Of a stretch of DNA of 64,000 nt, positions 42,149-54,171 are shown in pieces; position 1 is the stretch's first letter; every line of letters begins with the position of its first letter. Source of the DNA: Cepaea nemoralis (lineage: Eukaryota; Mollusca; Gastropoda; Stylommatophora; Helicidae). The position numbers were made by a program, and so were the translations under genes. The notes under the pieces were generated by a model that ran no database searches, had not been told where the DNA came from, and was given only the letters and a program-made list of their open reading frames with translations. Location: NCBI GenBank assembly GCA_014155875.1, contig JACEFZ010027948.1:35001-99000 (forward strand), given 5' to 3'.

Positions 42149-43339
42149 TCACTCCAGGGACGACGCTTTAAACGGATACACGACAAACACTCTTTTTCTC
42201 GTTTCAATTGACATCTTTTTATTGGGCAGTATGTTTTTTATCTTGCTAAAGGCTACCTTAGACATGGCGATTCTTGTTCTAATCTCTTCAAGGCATCTCC
42301 CATCAGATGTTATTACTGTTCCGAGATAATTATACCTATTCACTTGTTGAAGAATATTCCCATTTACTTGTATATTACATTGTGGTATTTCGCTCGTCCT
42401 AGTAACGACCATAACTTGTGTCTTTTTACAATTTAATTCTAACCCTCGTTGTTCACTGTGTGTAACAACTACATCTACTAAATGTTGCAGGTCCTGTTCA
42501 TTGTCTGCAATCAAGACTGTATCGTCTGCATATCTAATGTTATTGATGCATCGTCCCCCAATGTTGATTCCTTCCATATCTTCAATATTTCTGAAAATAC
42601 TTTCACTGTACAGGGAAAACAGATCTGGAGACATTACACATCCCTGTCTCACACCTCTCGTAATAGGCTGATATGGGCCTACTTCGTTATCAACTCTTAT
42701 GGCAGCTTGTTGTTTCCAATATATGTTTTTTACAAGTCTAAAGTCTTCTCCATCAATTTGTAGATCTTCAAGCATCCTTATCATGTCGACATGTCTCACT
42801 TTATCGAAAGCCTTTGTGTAGTCAATAAAGCAAAGGTGTAGATCTTTGTTTACTTCTATAGATCGTTCAATTACGGTTCTCAGTAAATACACAGCATTTA
42901 CTGTACCCTTTCCTTCTACAAACCCACATTGTTCTTCTCCTATTTCAGGTTGTATTTTCCTCCTAATTCTTTGCATGATAATTCTTAGCAAAATCTTCGT
43001 GATGTGACTCATTATACTAATTGTTCGATGTTGATCACATTCCAAGGCTCCTGATTTCTTTGGGATTGCAATAAATACAGAATTACATAATTCATGAGGT
43101 ATATTTCCAGTATCATATATTGTATTAAGCAGACTGGTAACTTTATCTATTCCATATTCTTCTAAAGCATTAATCATTTCTGTTGTGACGCTGTCTGAAC
43201 CGGGGGTCTTGCCAGATTTCATATGGTTAAGAGCATTCTGAACCTCCATCTTCAAAATTGTTGGTCCTTCATTATTATTATGAACATCGTAGTGTTCGTC
43301 TCTGTTGTCGTCATAAAGGTTTTTTACGTATCTGACCAT
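42149..43339 (-). pseudogene. LINE-A reverse transcriptase
   Basis: 396 codons. RT fingers-palm-thumb order is intact: IPKKSGALECDQHRTIS, the first catalytic Asp in FIDYTKAFDK, YADD, and YNYLGTVITSDGRC. The C-terminal connection domain seen in relatives (LYGCETWT-type) is missing: the sequence diverges at about 42185 into unrelated codons. Confidence 0.88.
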
Positions 43340-43988
43340 ACATGTAAGATCTGATCTTTTTCTATTATGACTCTTCCATCTTTTGTCTTTAGGCAGCCTG
43401 CTGATGTACGTGTTCTTTGATTAGTAAGCTCCTGGATTCTTTTGTGCATTAGTTTCGCATTTTTACTGTTGTGTTGTTTTTCAATTTCTTCGCAGTTTTT
43501 CTCAAGCCATGTTTCTTTTGCCTCCCTACATAAGGTTCTGACTTTTCTGTGAATTTATTCATATTTGGCAGGATTATTTTTGTTCTGTCTTCTTGTTTCC
43601 ATTAGTTGTAATATTTCTTCAGTCATCCATGTCTAACGGCCCACTTTCTTTAATTTTGGAATAGTTTTTTCTGCTGCACAACTGATTGAATTCTTCAGCA
43701 TTTCCTATTGATCATCTACATCCTGAAATAGGATCTCTAGATCAGACAATAAATGACATTTGTTCTTTACTTCTATGTTAAAATTATCTTGTATTTCTTT
43801 GTCAGTTTTCAATTTGCACAAGTCATATGTAGGGTTTCCTGCTATATACTTGACTTTCTTTAACTTTACCCTCAATGTGCCTGTAATTAATCTGTGATCA
43901 CTGTAACAGTCTGCATTTCGGAACTGTTTTTACGACTGTTAACGCATTTCGAAACCTTCTGTTAATCAGGATGTAATCTATCTGGTTT

Positions 43989-44693
43989 TTAATCCTGCTG
44001 TCTGGACTCCTCCATGTCCATAATCTTCCTAGGATGCTGTTTAAACCAGGTGTTTCCTACAACCATTTCTTGTTCTTTTGCCCATTCTACAAGTCTGTAT
44101 CCTCTTTCATTTCTTTCTCCCAAACCATGGTTGCCTACACTGCATCCATCGCCTTGCTTTCCTATTTTTGCGTTGAAATCACCCATTATGATATTTATTT
44201 CTGATTTTTTGCAGTTTTTCAAAGCAGACTCCATGTCGTTATAAAATTCCTCTATACTTTCTTCACTGCATTCACTTGTTGGGGCATATACTTGAATGAT
44301 ATTTATTTTAAAAGGTCTTCCGTTTAATTTTACTAATAGAACTCTGTCTGACACAGCTCGATATCCTTTGACATAATTTGATGTTTGTTTATCTAATATA
44401 ATGGCTACACCTCTTTGCTGTTCTTCTCCCCCAGAGTAAATAATCTTATAATCCTCTCCTGTCCCTATCCCTGCCCCTTTCCATCTCGTTTCCGATATTC
44501 CTAATATGTTAATCTTCTCTCTCTCCATTTCTTGTTTGATGTTTTCTAATTTTCCATCTGCATTCATTGTTCTAACATTCCAAGTTCCTACTTTTAATTG
44601 TATTAATCTTTTGCACCTAGTAGGCTGTTGACGGTCTGGAGTCACCTGGTGTGCATGACTATCCCTACCGGCGAGGCTGCTCCTCTGGAGCAC
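43989..44693 (-). pseudogene. LINE-A apurinic-type endonuclease
   Basis: 234 codons of APE-like endonuclease. It nicks target DNA in non-LTR retrotransposition. Present: N in TWNVRTM, catalytic E in SETRW, D/N in GDFNA. The final SDH segment lies beyond the frameshift and was not identified. Many invertebrate database entries of this type are mislabelled craniofacial development protein 2-like (from memory). Confidence 0.85.
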
Positions 44694-44999
44694 CCATTTA
44701 CGCCGTTTCTCTGATTATCGATGAGTCCACACAACATGATTTTCTTGGCATCTATAAAGAAGGTAGTTTGTCTTTGCTTTCCTTCCTAGCAGTGACCATA
44801 CTGGTCAGTGACCGTAGCCATTGTCTCCTCAAAGAAGAGATCCTCTGTCTACCGTCGTGAAGGTGAAGATCATAACCTACAACTATCTGTCGGCTGCTCT
44901 CCATCTTCATCCACCACCTGCAACCATGGCTTCACGTAACCCTGATCGGGGGGCTAAACGGGTACACCACCTTGCCCAATGGTGTCCCTAAATAGGACA

Positions 45000-45236
45000 C
45001 ACGAAGAGAAAAGTTGTTAATAGAATAACTAGAGCCGCCTTTCTCTGGAACTCACAAAGCACAAGAATTCGAGGGAGACCTAAAACACAAGCAGAAGGGA
45101 AATAGAGACGGGGGTGAATAATATGATGAAGACATATAGGAAGCTGCAGAAGACAGCAGATGATAGGAGGACTTGGCGTGAGGTGGTTGACGGTCGATGC
45201 TCCGACGGAGAATAAAGGGAAGAAGAAGAAACAGAA

Positions 45237-45237
<1 letters not shown>
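45000..45237 (+). pseudogene. LINE 3' end running into (GAT)n
   Basis: A frame ending TWREVVDGRCSDGE, stop, resembles LINE C-termini (W..VVxxLCS). It is followed by GAAGAAGAA and a long GATGATGAT tail, which may be an expanded LINE tail. Confidence 0.6.
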
Positions 45238-45326
<89 letters not shown>

Positions 45327-45445
45327 AAGGATGATGATGAAGAAGATGATGCTGAAGATGATGATTATGATGATAATGGTGATGACGATGATGATCATGA
45401 TGAAGATGATTGTGATAATGATGACGAAGATGATTATGATGATGA
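45237..45445 (+). repeat. (GAT)n microsatellite
   Basis: About 30 perfect GAT triplets, then imperfect ones. Poly-M and poly-I frames are artefacts. Confidence 0.95.
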
Positions 45446-45454
45446 TGACTGCAA

Positions 45455-45490
45455 TGAATTGCGATGTCCTGTAAAGGATATGCATTAATC
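45455..45490 (+). mobile_element. SINE-1 tail fragment
   Basis: GCGATGTCCTGTAAAGGATA plus TGCA abuts the GAT array. Only the last 30 or so bases of SINE-1 are present. Confidence 0.6.
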
Positions 45491-45495
45491 AGTCA

Positions 45496-45855
45496 ATATT
45501 ACTGCATGGTTATAACTCGATATCCCTGAATTTGTGTGTTTTCTTTTCCATGCTTCGGCAAGGGAATCAGATAGCTGTGTAACCACTCCTTGATGCTAGC
45601 ACTCCCTATACTGTTGTTGTACATGTCTGCTAGTTTCTCTAGCTCGTTGTCGTCGTATCTTTTGCCATCAGGCCCTGGAGCGCTGTTTTTTTTATCGTCG
45701 AAGCACAGCCTTGATTTCTTTCACTGTCACTTGTCTTCATCCAAAGTGTTCTGGGCCTTGCACCTGTCTGAGGTGACCTCCTTGGCAAGATTTCGGCCTC
45801 CCATGTGTAGCATGATGGAACAGAATTCCCCATTCCCAGTCCGACACATTTCATA
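45496..45855 (-). pseudogene. I-type LINE RT fragment
   Basis: On the minus strand, SAPGPDGKRYDDNELEKLAD, then WLHSYLIPLPKHGKE and QIQGYRVITMQ, stop. This parallels ASGPDGVRYGHMKGL and WVHSYLIPLPKLFKDHSKI in the LINE at 50226-54160. It is a related, older copy. Confidence 0.8.
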
Positions 45856-45859
45856 AAGA

Positions 45860-46605
45860 TACTTTAAGTCTTAACGGGGACCATCCCAAATAGAAGGGCT
45901 ATTATTAGATCGTATGTTCTAGAACGAGTTGGGGGAGGGCAGAGGTATGCGCTTGTTTTTCATTGGCTAATAGGTAATGAGCTCACGCTATTCCTGTGCC
46001 ATATTTTAAAATCTAATTAGTTGAGCGGGGATTCCACCGAGAGCGGTCGCTAGTGTGATGTGATGACCCAACAATGCCCTTAAAGATTCGATAATATATT
46101 GTTCTCTGGACAACAGGTACCACTTTAAAACATACTTTAATGTTGTGGCTAGACCTAGTGAACGAAAGAGAAGAATATAAGAGTATTTTATGAATAAAAT
46201 GTGAAAGTGGAAAACCTAACTTCTGTGCGCCAGTATTCTGGATACTGCTTCTTCCACCTTGACATGTCTTTCACGCTGTATACTCCAAATGCATATCAAT
46301 CCCTTGATGTGACTGGTTGCGTATGCTTGATGAATGTATAGTACACTCATGCAAATTCGCAAACCCAAACCCCTTGTGCATTCTTCATGCCTAGGATGAC
46401 TCATTCTTGAATCAACTGTACCTTTGCTCTCGCGAGTTAACATATGGCAGTCTGAATTGGAATGAGTGATGAAACATGTACACGTTCCTTTGTAAAACGC
46501 TGAGAATGATGGAGTGAGTGAGTTGGTGATTTAATAAACAGCCTCTCACATCTAGTGGAAGGAAAGATGCTTCCATATCCATATGTAAACAGGTTGTGTG
46601 TGGCA
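45860..46605. other. unassigned intergenic stretch
   Basis: No supported gene or repeat; frames are short. Confidence 0.5.
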
Positions 46606-48700
46606 CGCCAGAATTGCTAAGTCCATGTGATGCCTGGTGGCTATATGCTCAAGAGAATTAATACAATTTCTCTTTGAAGTATTACACTGTTACCTCTATT
46701 GTTGGATGGTTCATATAAACTAGTTCCTAAGAGAACCATAGGTGTGTGAACCTGTGTCTTAGTTGGCTGAATATATTGTATGGCTCATGCAAATTTACAA
46801 GGACTAAACATGTTTTTCCCATATGTGCTTGGTGCATATGTGAACAGTTGTTATGCAATTGAGCTTCTGTTACCTACTGTAGTAGACATGAAAATTACTC
46901 AGTGGGGAAAGAGCACATGATGATGATAAAGATGATGTACCTGTGAGTCAGGTCTGTCTGAGAGAGGGGGTGAGGTCTGGCATTGCTGAGTGAGTGTATA
47001 TGGAATAGGACATTCATGCACCAACATCACAGCCATAGGAATGGATGTCTGGTCTGCTAATTGGGTAAATGCCATTAGTTAATACATATTGCATATTGCA
47101 GTTGTAAATGCCTATTTTCCATTTCCCTTCACAATGCCTGTCCCATGTTGCTATGTCACAATGATTGCTGTACTGTGTCTGGTCCTCCTTGTGCCCAGGT
47201 CTACTGTGGTTCAAACATGGTGGAACTTAGACCACATAAATGCTTGTAATTATGTTAAGCTACCCCTGTCTCAACATATAGGCTTGTGATTACCACAGAT
47301 AGGGGTGAATTGAACACATATCACCCACAGTACATCAGAGTGAAATACACTGCATCATCAAACAAGGAGAGGTGTGTTTGGACCACACCCATCCTTTTCC
47401 TCCCCATCTCCATCTGTGTATGCTAATGTATGATAACATCATCTTTTAACAAATGTAAAGAGATGTTGTGCCATTTTGTATATCAACAGAGAACAGGAGG
47501 ATGGAGGAGAGGCTTCCATATATCATCTGGGACAACTAAACAGAAGTCCTAGATCCAGAAGTGACTCCCTATCAAAAGGCAGGAAAATCTAAGAAGACTT
47601 TTCTCTCAGCTCTTTAACAGCTGAATGCACAAATGGGAGCATAACACAATCTGAAGCACTACCAATGTGGTGAACTGGACAGTGATCATAATTATCAGAA
47701 TCATCTGAGAATGAAAACAACAAGTCTGGTTGTTAACCCCATTCAAGACAACTTGTGAAATGACTGGTGCAATGGATTGTTTGGCTAGGACTTATCTTAG
47801 TTAATCTCCAGCCTGGTGCTCACACAGTGTTTAAGAATGAAGACTTGAAGATAAGTGAGGTGGACTGGATATGTGAAGTCCCCAGTGACAATTTTCACAG
47901 ACAGTCTGGTCAACAGTGAGAGACATTACCGTATCATCGTCCCAAATTCAGTTCTCAAGAGGAATGAATCTGCCATGGAACTTATTACAGGAAGTCTGCA
48001 ACCTGGAGCTTTCCCAACATCAATTGCTGATGATAACAGGGTGTCAACTGATCCAGAAAAGTAGTTCCTTCCTTGAGTTTCCCATGATAGGATTTTATCA
48101 ACTTCCCAAGAGACAGGAATGGAAGACAGATACTGTAACTGAGTGGGGTAGTTAGATATTAGAGAGAGGAGGAGGAGAGTTAGTTATTGGGTGGTGGAGT
48201 AAATAAGAAGTGTTGTATCTTGTTTATCAACATGCATGTGTGGCATATTTTATGCATTTTCTATGCAATAATTGAAGTGTTGACATGCCAGGAGATGAGG
48301 CAATGGTCACCACTCTACTCACCATCAGCTCAATAAATTGTGTATTTAATGAATCAGTTTTAAGTACATGTCTCAAGAGAATGTCTTGTACAGTTGCTGT
48401 CAAGTTTTGTCTCTGATGACTGTCTTAGGTACTGTGGTTGGTTATACATATTGTGAAAAGTCCTGTATAGATGTTGTCAAGTATCTCATGATGTATGTCT
48501 TGTACAATTGTGGTGTAAACAATTCTATGTAAATGTATGTCCCACTTTTGTCAAGAACCTGTCATGTAGATGTCTTGTCCAACAGATGTAATGTACAGTT
48601 ATTGTTGAGTTTGTCTACAAATAATTGAGTTCTACAATCCCAGAGAAATGGGACAACCTGATATAGGTCATACTGACAAAATATATAGGAGATCTATGTG
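46606..48700. other. CpG-depleted block
   Basis: Reading every line, I find no CG dinucleotide from about 46606 to 47929, two near 47930-47940, and none again until about 48701. Base composition is otherwise ordinary. No gene or transposon recognised. Neighbouring LINEs are CpG-containing. Confidence 0.85.
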
Positions 48701-49029
48701 ACGGACGAATAGCACACTGGCAACATTATAATTGAGTGAGAGGGATCCTCAGTTGTACAGAGCGCTAATAGTTCAGATCTTCTCTTGGCCTTAGGGTGAA
48801 CTATTTTACTTCTTATATAAATTTCTGTGTAGATACATAGTAGTCTCACAGTGGGGGTGTGAGCCAAAAGAAAAGTGGTTCTCCAAAAAGGCTATTGCGG
48901 GAATGATTAGCTCATTTGAGTGACCTCTAGACAAAACGTGCTAAATCATATCCTATATCTTGTTATTTATTATTCAAGATATATCTCCAGAAAACACTAC
49001 TAACTAGGTCCTCTGTCAAATCAATCAAA

Positions 49030-49510
49030 CATGTCACACCATGTCTGTCTGGTTGGTCTGCTCTAGATAGCGTTCAAAGAGGGTTTTACCCTTGTCCTCG
49101 TCAGTCCTCTGCCAGATGAGGTCAGCACCTTGGATGTCAGAAATGCTCTTATTAATGACTACCCCCAATCATGCTTTTATGTAGTCGCCAGAACAATTTC
49201 AGTGCTTACTCTTTGACATACCTCTGCCCATTTTTCACTTTTAACCACCTTGACCAGTTTTTGAAATAGCTTACTCTTGTGTGTATCTCACTTTCTAAGT
49301 GCATGCAGGCACTAGGATGGCCAGCTCTGTTCTGCTTGGCATTTTACCATCTCCTTACAGCACTACGCTTATCCACCCAAGCCTTCTCCACCTCGAAATT
49401 CCACCAAGGTGGCTGCTCCCAACATTTTTCCTGCCCTGAAGCTTTCTGCGCTTGTCACGTCTTGTTTTACTCACCACATCTTGCCCTGTACTGTCATACT
49501 GGAATGTCTT
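49030..49510 (-). pseudogene. I-type LINE fragment (endonuclease-RT linker)
   Basis: On the minus strand, WNFEVEKAWVDKRSAVRRW, then TDEDKGKTLFERYLEQTNQ, match WWTPEVDHAWKAKRAAVKQ and KEKGEAFIQRFLEQTNHN of the LINE at 50226-54160. Stops and shifts throughout. Confidence 0.75.
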
Positions 49511-49559
49511 GACCGTTAGCTTGTGCTGCCCGGTTCTGCCTTTCTCCACCAATATGCTG

Positions 49560-49830
49560 CATATCAATAGGCTCTAGCATTAGGTAAGTGCTTCTGTGTG
49601 GAACATGTGGCTCTAGATTGGGTAAGTGCTTCTGTGTGGAACATGTGGCTCTAGTAGTGGGTAAGTGCTTCTGTGTGGAATATGTGGCTCTAGATTGGGT
49701 AAGTGCTTCTGTGTGGAACATGTGGCTCTAGTATTGGGTAAGTGCTTCTGTGTGGACCAAACTTGGAACATGGTGATCTAGCAATGGGTATGTCCTTTGG
49801 CTCTAGCATTGGGTAAGTGCTTAGGTGTGG
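49560..49830 (+). repeat. 38/39-bp tandem repeat
   Basis: GGTAAGTGCTTCTGTGTGGA recurs at 49621, 49660, 49698 and further. About six copies, the last ones irregular. Confidence 0.9.
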
Positions 49831-50044
49831 AACAAACGCGTGAGGAGTGAAAAACAGTTGCTATTAGATTGCAGGCATTCACTGCTTGTGGCTGGTGGAG
49901 TTGTGACCCTGGAGTGTGTGACAGAATCACTGATCCAGAGGTTGAGGAGAGAATTGGAATGGACTCCAGCTAGTTGAGAGGTGAATGACGGGCGCTGGCA
50001 CTGGATGAGACGACACACAAATTGAGAGAACCTGAGAATAGTAT

Positions 50045-50225
50045 GGCGTGAGGGTCCGTTATGTAAAACCCACAAAGCAAATGAAATGGAGACCTAAAAA
50101 TAAATGGAGCAAATATCTAGAGACAGTGATGAAATGGGAAATGGAACAAGCTTTAGGAGGTAGCAACGCATAGGAAGGCATTTCCGGAGTTGGTTGAGGC
50201 TCTATGCTCCAATAGGGGATAATGA
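50045..50225 (+). pseudogene. LINE 3' end, tail-to-tail with LINE-B
   Basis: The plus frame ends RKAFPELVEALCSNRG, stop, followed by GATAATGATGAT, a typical LINE C-terminus and tail. It meets the 3' side of the minus-strand LINE-B at about 50225. Confidence 0.65.
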
Positions 50226-50229
50226 TGAT

Positions 50230-50861
50230 TAAGTATACACACATTAGAATCACTGCAGCGGAGGTTAGCATGGCCGATCCACCAAGTCCTGCAGAGCCAG
50301 CCAATATGTTCGCCTGTTCATTTCCCAGCACACCGGCATGCCCCGGAGAAAAGATCCAGGCGATGCTTGTCACCCGTGACCTCCGAAGCGAAGCAAGCCA
50401 CTCCGCACGAAGCCTGCCCGTCCTCACCCTCGTCAGCATGCTTTCTGAGTCAGTTACAATCACGATGTGTGTGTGTGTGTCGTATTCTCCATCCAGTGGA
50501 AAGCCGCAGTGACCGCCTCCACCTCCATTCTTAAGCTGGATGTTGTGGTATCATATGTCAGGCTCTCCTGCCCCAAACGTCGACCATTGGCTTTGGCTAT
50601 GAACCCCCAGCCACTTTTCTCACCTCTTGAAACCGAACCATCTGTGTAGATAATCACATCACCCGGGTGAGCATTGTCCTGAATTAGTTGCTGGATTTCC
50701 ACTTCCGTGGCTCCTGCTGGCCACTCCCTGCACTCCCGGCTTAATGTGATTATAACTCTGCACAATTCTGACTGCTCCGCTGGCACTCTGACCCACTCCT
50801 CTCCACGCCTAATGTTGTCCAAGGCGCACACCTGTCTGATCGTATCCTCTGCCTGAGCCAT
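50230..50861 (-). pseudogene. LINE-B RNase H domain
   Basis: VIIYTDGSVSRGEKSGWGF (first Asp), LRMEVEAVTAAFHWM (Glu), IVTDSESML (second Asp, after a frame change at about 50465) and FSPGHAGVLGNEQAN. The last residue is normally Asp, here Asn. RNase H removes RNA from the cDNA hybrid; this copy is probably inactive. Confidence 0.85.
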
Positions 50862-51257
50862 CCATGATTTCCCTCTTATCAGTCGCTGACCCTTAACTGT
50901 GTCCAGCGCCTCATGCAGAGGTGGTCTGTGTCTGCAGCTACTCTGAGGTATGCCTTCGCCTGCATCACCTTGAGCCTACCAGCAACACTCGACAAACCAA
51001 GGCTGTAATGTATACACACTACTAGGGTGTCTCTAGTGCATCCCAGAATGACCCGCATAGCTTCGTTCTGTATGCGCTCTAACTTCACCAGCTGACTCTT
51101 TGAGACAGTGAGCAGACCTAATCCAAAATCAATTACTGAGAGGATCAAGTGCTGGTATAGTGCGAAAAGCATTCTCTGCTCTGTGTCCATTGCAGCCATA
51201 GTTTTAAGTGCATTGAGTCCCTTTTGAGATCTTGTCACAACCGTCTCCACATTGAGG

Positions 51258-52638
51258 TTAAAGCATGTGAAGGTCCTTGAAGGATAGGCTCCCGTCAAAT
51301 GTGATCCCCTGATACTTCAGTTTGTTCTCTCTGTTGACGTTTCTACCATCTATCGCGAGGCTTGGGACATCCGCTCTCACAATCCTGTTGTCCAGAGAGC
51401 TCCACAAAACAGTCTCCTTTTCCGGGTGGATGACAGCACTCATTTCTGTGCACCAGTCAATCACTTTGTCTACTGTCGCCTGTAGCTCCTGGGCTGTTTG
51501 CTCCCTATCTCTCCCCTGCCTATATGCAAGAATATCATCTGCAAATGTTAGTATTCTTCCAACCCCTGGTGCTTCTAGGTATGCAATCTTGCTCGTATAC
51601 ACATTAAAGAGCACCGGTGAGACTGCAGATCCCTGTGGCAGTCCCGGGGTTAAAATGTGTGGCTCTGAGGTCCATGCACCCAGACGGAGAGCAACCCGAC
51701 GAGAGTGCAGGACGGCTGCTATCCAGTTCACCAACCCCCTTCTCCATCAATACGGTCATCAAAATATAATATCGAACTCTATTGTACGCATCCTCGAGAT
51801 CAAGCGCTGCCGGCATCGTTTCTTGTCTACTCTGGAACCCCTCATAAACGTCAAAGGCAAAAGTGGCTACATTTGACCAGGTATCTTTTCCTGGCCTGTA
51901 GCTCCCCAGACCTCTTGGAAGAAGCTTCCCGCTTTCCAAAAACTCTTGCAGCTTGACAGCGACTATCTTCTCTAGAACCTTCCCAAATGTATTTTGAAGG
52001 GTGATGATTCTAAAGCCGCTAATCTTTGAATGATCTTTGAATAGTTTTGGGAGAGGGATGAGATAGCTGTGCACCCAATCCTGCGGTACTGATGCTGTCC
52101 TAATGCTCTGATTAAAGCAGTCGGTCATCTCCTCCAGGTCTGCATCGCTCAAACCCTTCATGTGGCCATACCTGACCCCATCGGGCCCTGATGCCGTGCC
52201 TTTTGCCTTTTTCAAAATGTGTTTAGCATCTTCCACCCGTATGATGTCTTCATACTGCATATTCTTCGTGGTGCCAGATAGCTCCTCTCTAACTGCATCT
52301 CTGGTGTCCGCATCATTATGATTGGTCTGCTCTAAAAATCTCTGGATAAATGCCTCCCCTTTCTCTTTGTCTGTTGTCACGCGCACACCATCATCTCTAT
52401 AAATTGTTCCCACTGTCATAGGCCGATCTTTTCTCTGCATTTGCCTGTGCAGTTTCCAGAATTTTCGCAGTGTTCTATCATCTCCAATCTCCTTCATGAA
52501 ACATTCCCATTTTGCCTTTTTGGCCTCTGCAGCACAGCGCTTGAGAACCTCCACCTTGTCTTTCTTGACATTTTCCGCTGTGTCCCCTTCCTCTCGTGAG
52601 CTTTGAAGTGTCTGTCGCACTTTCTTTAGCTGCTTCAC
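51258..52638 (-). pseudogene. LINE-B reverse transcriptase
   Basis: Two overlapping frames: 52638-51604 with ASGPDGVRYGHMKGL, HSYLIPLPKLFKDHSKISG and LDLEDAYNRVRY; then 51734-51258 with GLPQGSAVSPVLFNVYTSKI and TFADDILAYRQGRD. Both catalytic Asp regions are present, but a frame change near 51650-51700 splits the domain. Confidence 0.88.
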
Positions 52639-52680
52639 TGCAGCTCTCTTTGCTTTCCAAGCATGGTCTACTTCTGGGGT

Positions 52681-53661
52681 CTACCATGGGGGATGCAAAA
52701 TGGGAGTTTTTACAGTCCTGTTGCGTGCCCCTTGCCTGAGGCGTCCAAGAAGGCAATCGGTCCTCTCATACCGGAAGGTCTTGCGCGCTCTCCCAGCTTT
52801 AACTTTCTTGGGTTTAGAGATCAGGACTAAGCATGGCATGTAATCACTCCCATGGTCATTCAAAACAGTCCACTTTATATCAAGAACTGATGACAGGGAG
52901 ACAAGTGCCAAGTCAATAGCTGTGTCTGCATCGCCAGGCCTCATTGCCATTCTAGACGGCCTACCATCATTTATGCAGACCACATCGGAGTCCACCATGG
53001 CATCCGCAAGGGCAATTCCCTGTCGATTTTCTCCACTACTGTCCCAATCTCTGTATCTTGCATTGAAGTCTCCACATATGAGTAGCCTATCACCTGGTAA
53101 TTCCTCCAGTTCCTTAAGCAAGTCCCAGTGTTCCTTTCTGACAAAACAGTCCACTGTGGCATATACATTTATGATGTTCCAACTTAAGCCACCAATCTCC
53201 ATTTGTATACCCTGGACCTCTCTTGCATTGTGATTCCACTGGCTCAAGTCAAGTACCACATGCTTCACTCCTTCCTTCACCAGCAGACCTTGTCCATGTC
53301 TCTTCTGCCCAGTAGGGTTTATATAACTGGCGTACCCAGGGCAATGGTATTTGTCTGTATTTAGCTCCTGGAGCATGAGGACATCAAAATCATATATTAG
53401 TCTCTCCAATACAGGACCTCTCTGTCTGGCACTGCGACAATTCCAGTATCCCACTCTTACATAGTTGAAACCTAGTCTCTCCACTTTTCGTCTTGTTCTC
53501 CTGGCGCCTGCCCTCCTATTTCTATGCCGTCTTCTCACACCATTTCCTCGTCTTCTCCTCCTCACTCTCTCTTCGCTAGCCTCTGAGGGATGTGTCAAGC
53601 GCAGAGCACGTGCTCCGTAGCTCCGGCGACGATTCCCGTGTTTAAATGAATCCATAGGCAA
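52681..53661 (-). pseudogene. LINE-B endonuclease
   Basis: 326 codons. A basic N-terminus (many RRR) is followed by GYWNCRSARQRG, MLQELNTD, LLICGDFNARYRDWDS and NDHGSDYMPCL. The last motif is usually SDH, so the catalytic His appears as Tyr (one C-to-T change). Otherwise an APE-type endonuclease of normal length. Confidence 0.85.
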
Positions 53662-54171
53662 AGTTTGGATATTGCAGGAAATAAACGGTCACCCTAGCAT
53701 TGCCTGCTTGCTAGGGAAGAGGCAGGGGATGTCCCGCAGGAGTCCATACGCCTGGTGCCGCCCCGCACGCCTGCCAGACGTCCAACGTTCATGACGAGTT
53801 TACCCATGGCCATCCAATTCCTCAGCACGCTGGTCCACCTTGAACTTGGGGTTTATATTTGGAGTTTCCGTCTCCAGGATGGACTGCTGTCCAAAGCTAA
53901 TGGGTTCCACATACCCGGGAGAGGGTTAGAGCGCCACGACTCGCTTGGCAGGCACGTCTCCGAGCATATGAGGTATTTTCTAAGGAACTCAGATCCCAGC
54001 CTGAGATCCCGCCTCGTCCTCTGTGCCCACCGCCAGTTGGTCCGCGGCTGCTTATTCGATATTCGCAGCTAACCTCTATATCTAGAGGCCGTTCCATGAT
54101 CCGCCACCAGTGGACGCGCTGGGTCGGGGATGGCCGCCCCAGCTTTACCCAGATAAGAGAGCCGGTTCTTA

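Larger units (their letters stand above)
42149..44985 (-). mobile_element. RTE-like LINE (LINE-A), frameshifted and lacking its 3' end
   Basis: From right to left: a leader (44985-44700), endonuclease (44693-43989), linker, and RT (43339-42149). The endonuclease has GTWNVRTM, ISETRWKGAG, VYAPTSE and IMGDFNAKIG. It then shifts frame near 44030 (WRSPDSRIKNQIDYILI continues in another frame). The RT has TPGSDSVTTEMINALEEYGI, IDYTKAFDKV, GVRQGCVMSPDLF and RYADDTVLI, and breaks off after the thumb (KRVFVV). No ORF1 was found. Clade assignment (RTE/Proto2-like) is tentative. Confidence 0.85.
50226..54160 (-). mobile_element. I-type LINE with RNase H (LINE-B), inactivated
   Basis: Right to left: presumed leader (54160-53662), endonuclease (53661-52681), RT (52638-51258, shifted near 51650), thumb (51298-50879) and RNase H (50861-50230). 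Presence of a C-terminal RNase H places it with I/Nimb-like elements. No zinc-knuckle ORF1 was found. Frameshifts and changed active-site residues mark it as dead but recent. Confidence 0.88.

Noticed and set aside
51322..51876. 184-codon plus-strand ORF
   Set aside because: It is the antisense shadow of the LINE-B reverse transcriptase, whose motifs lie on the minus strand.
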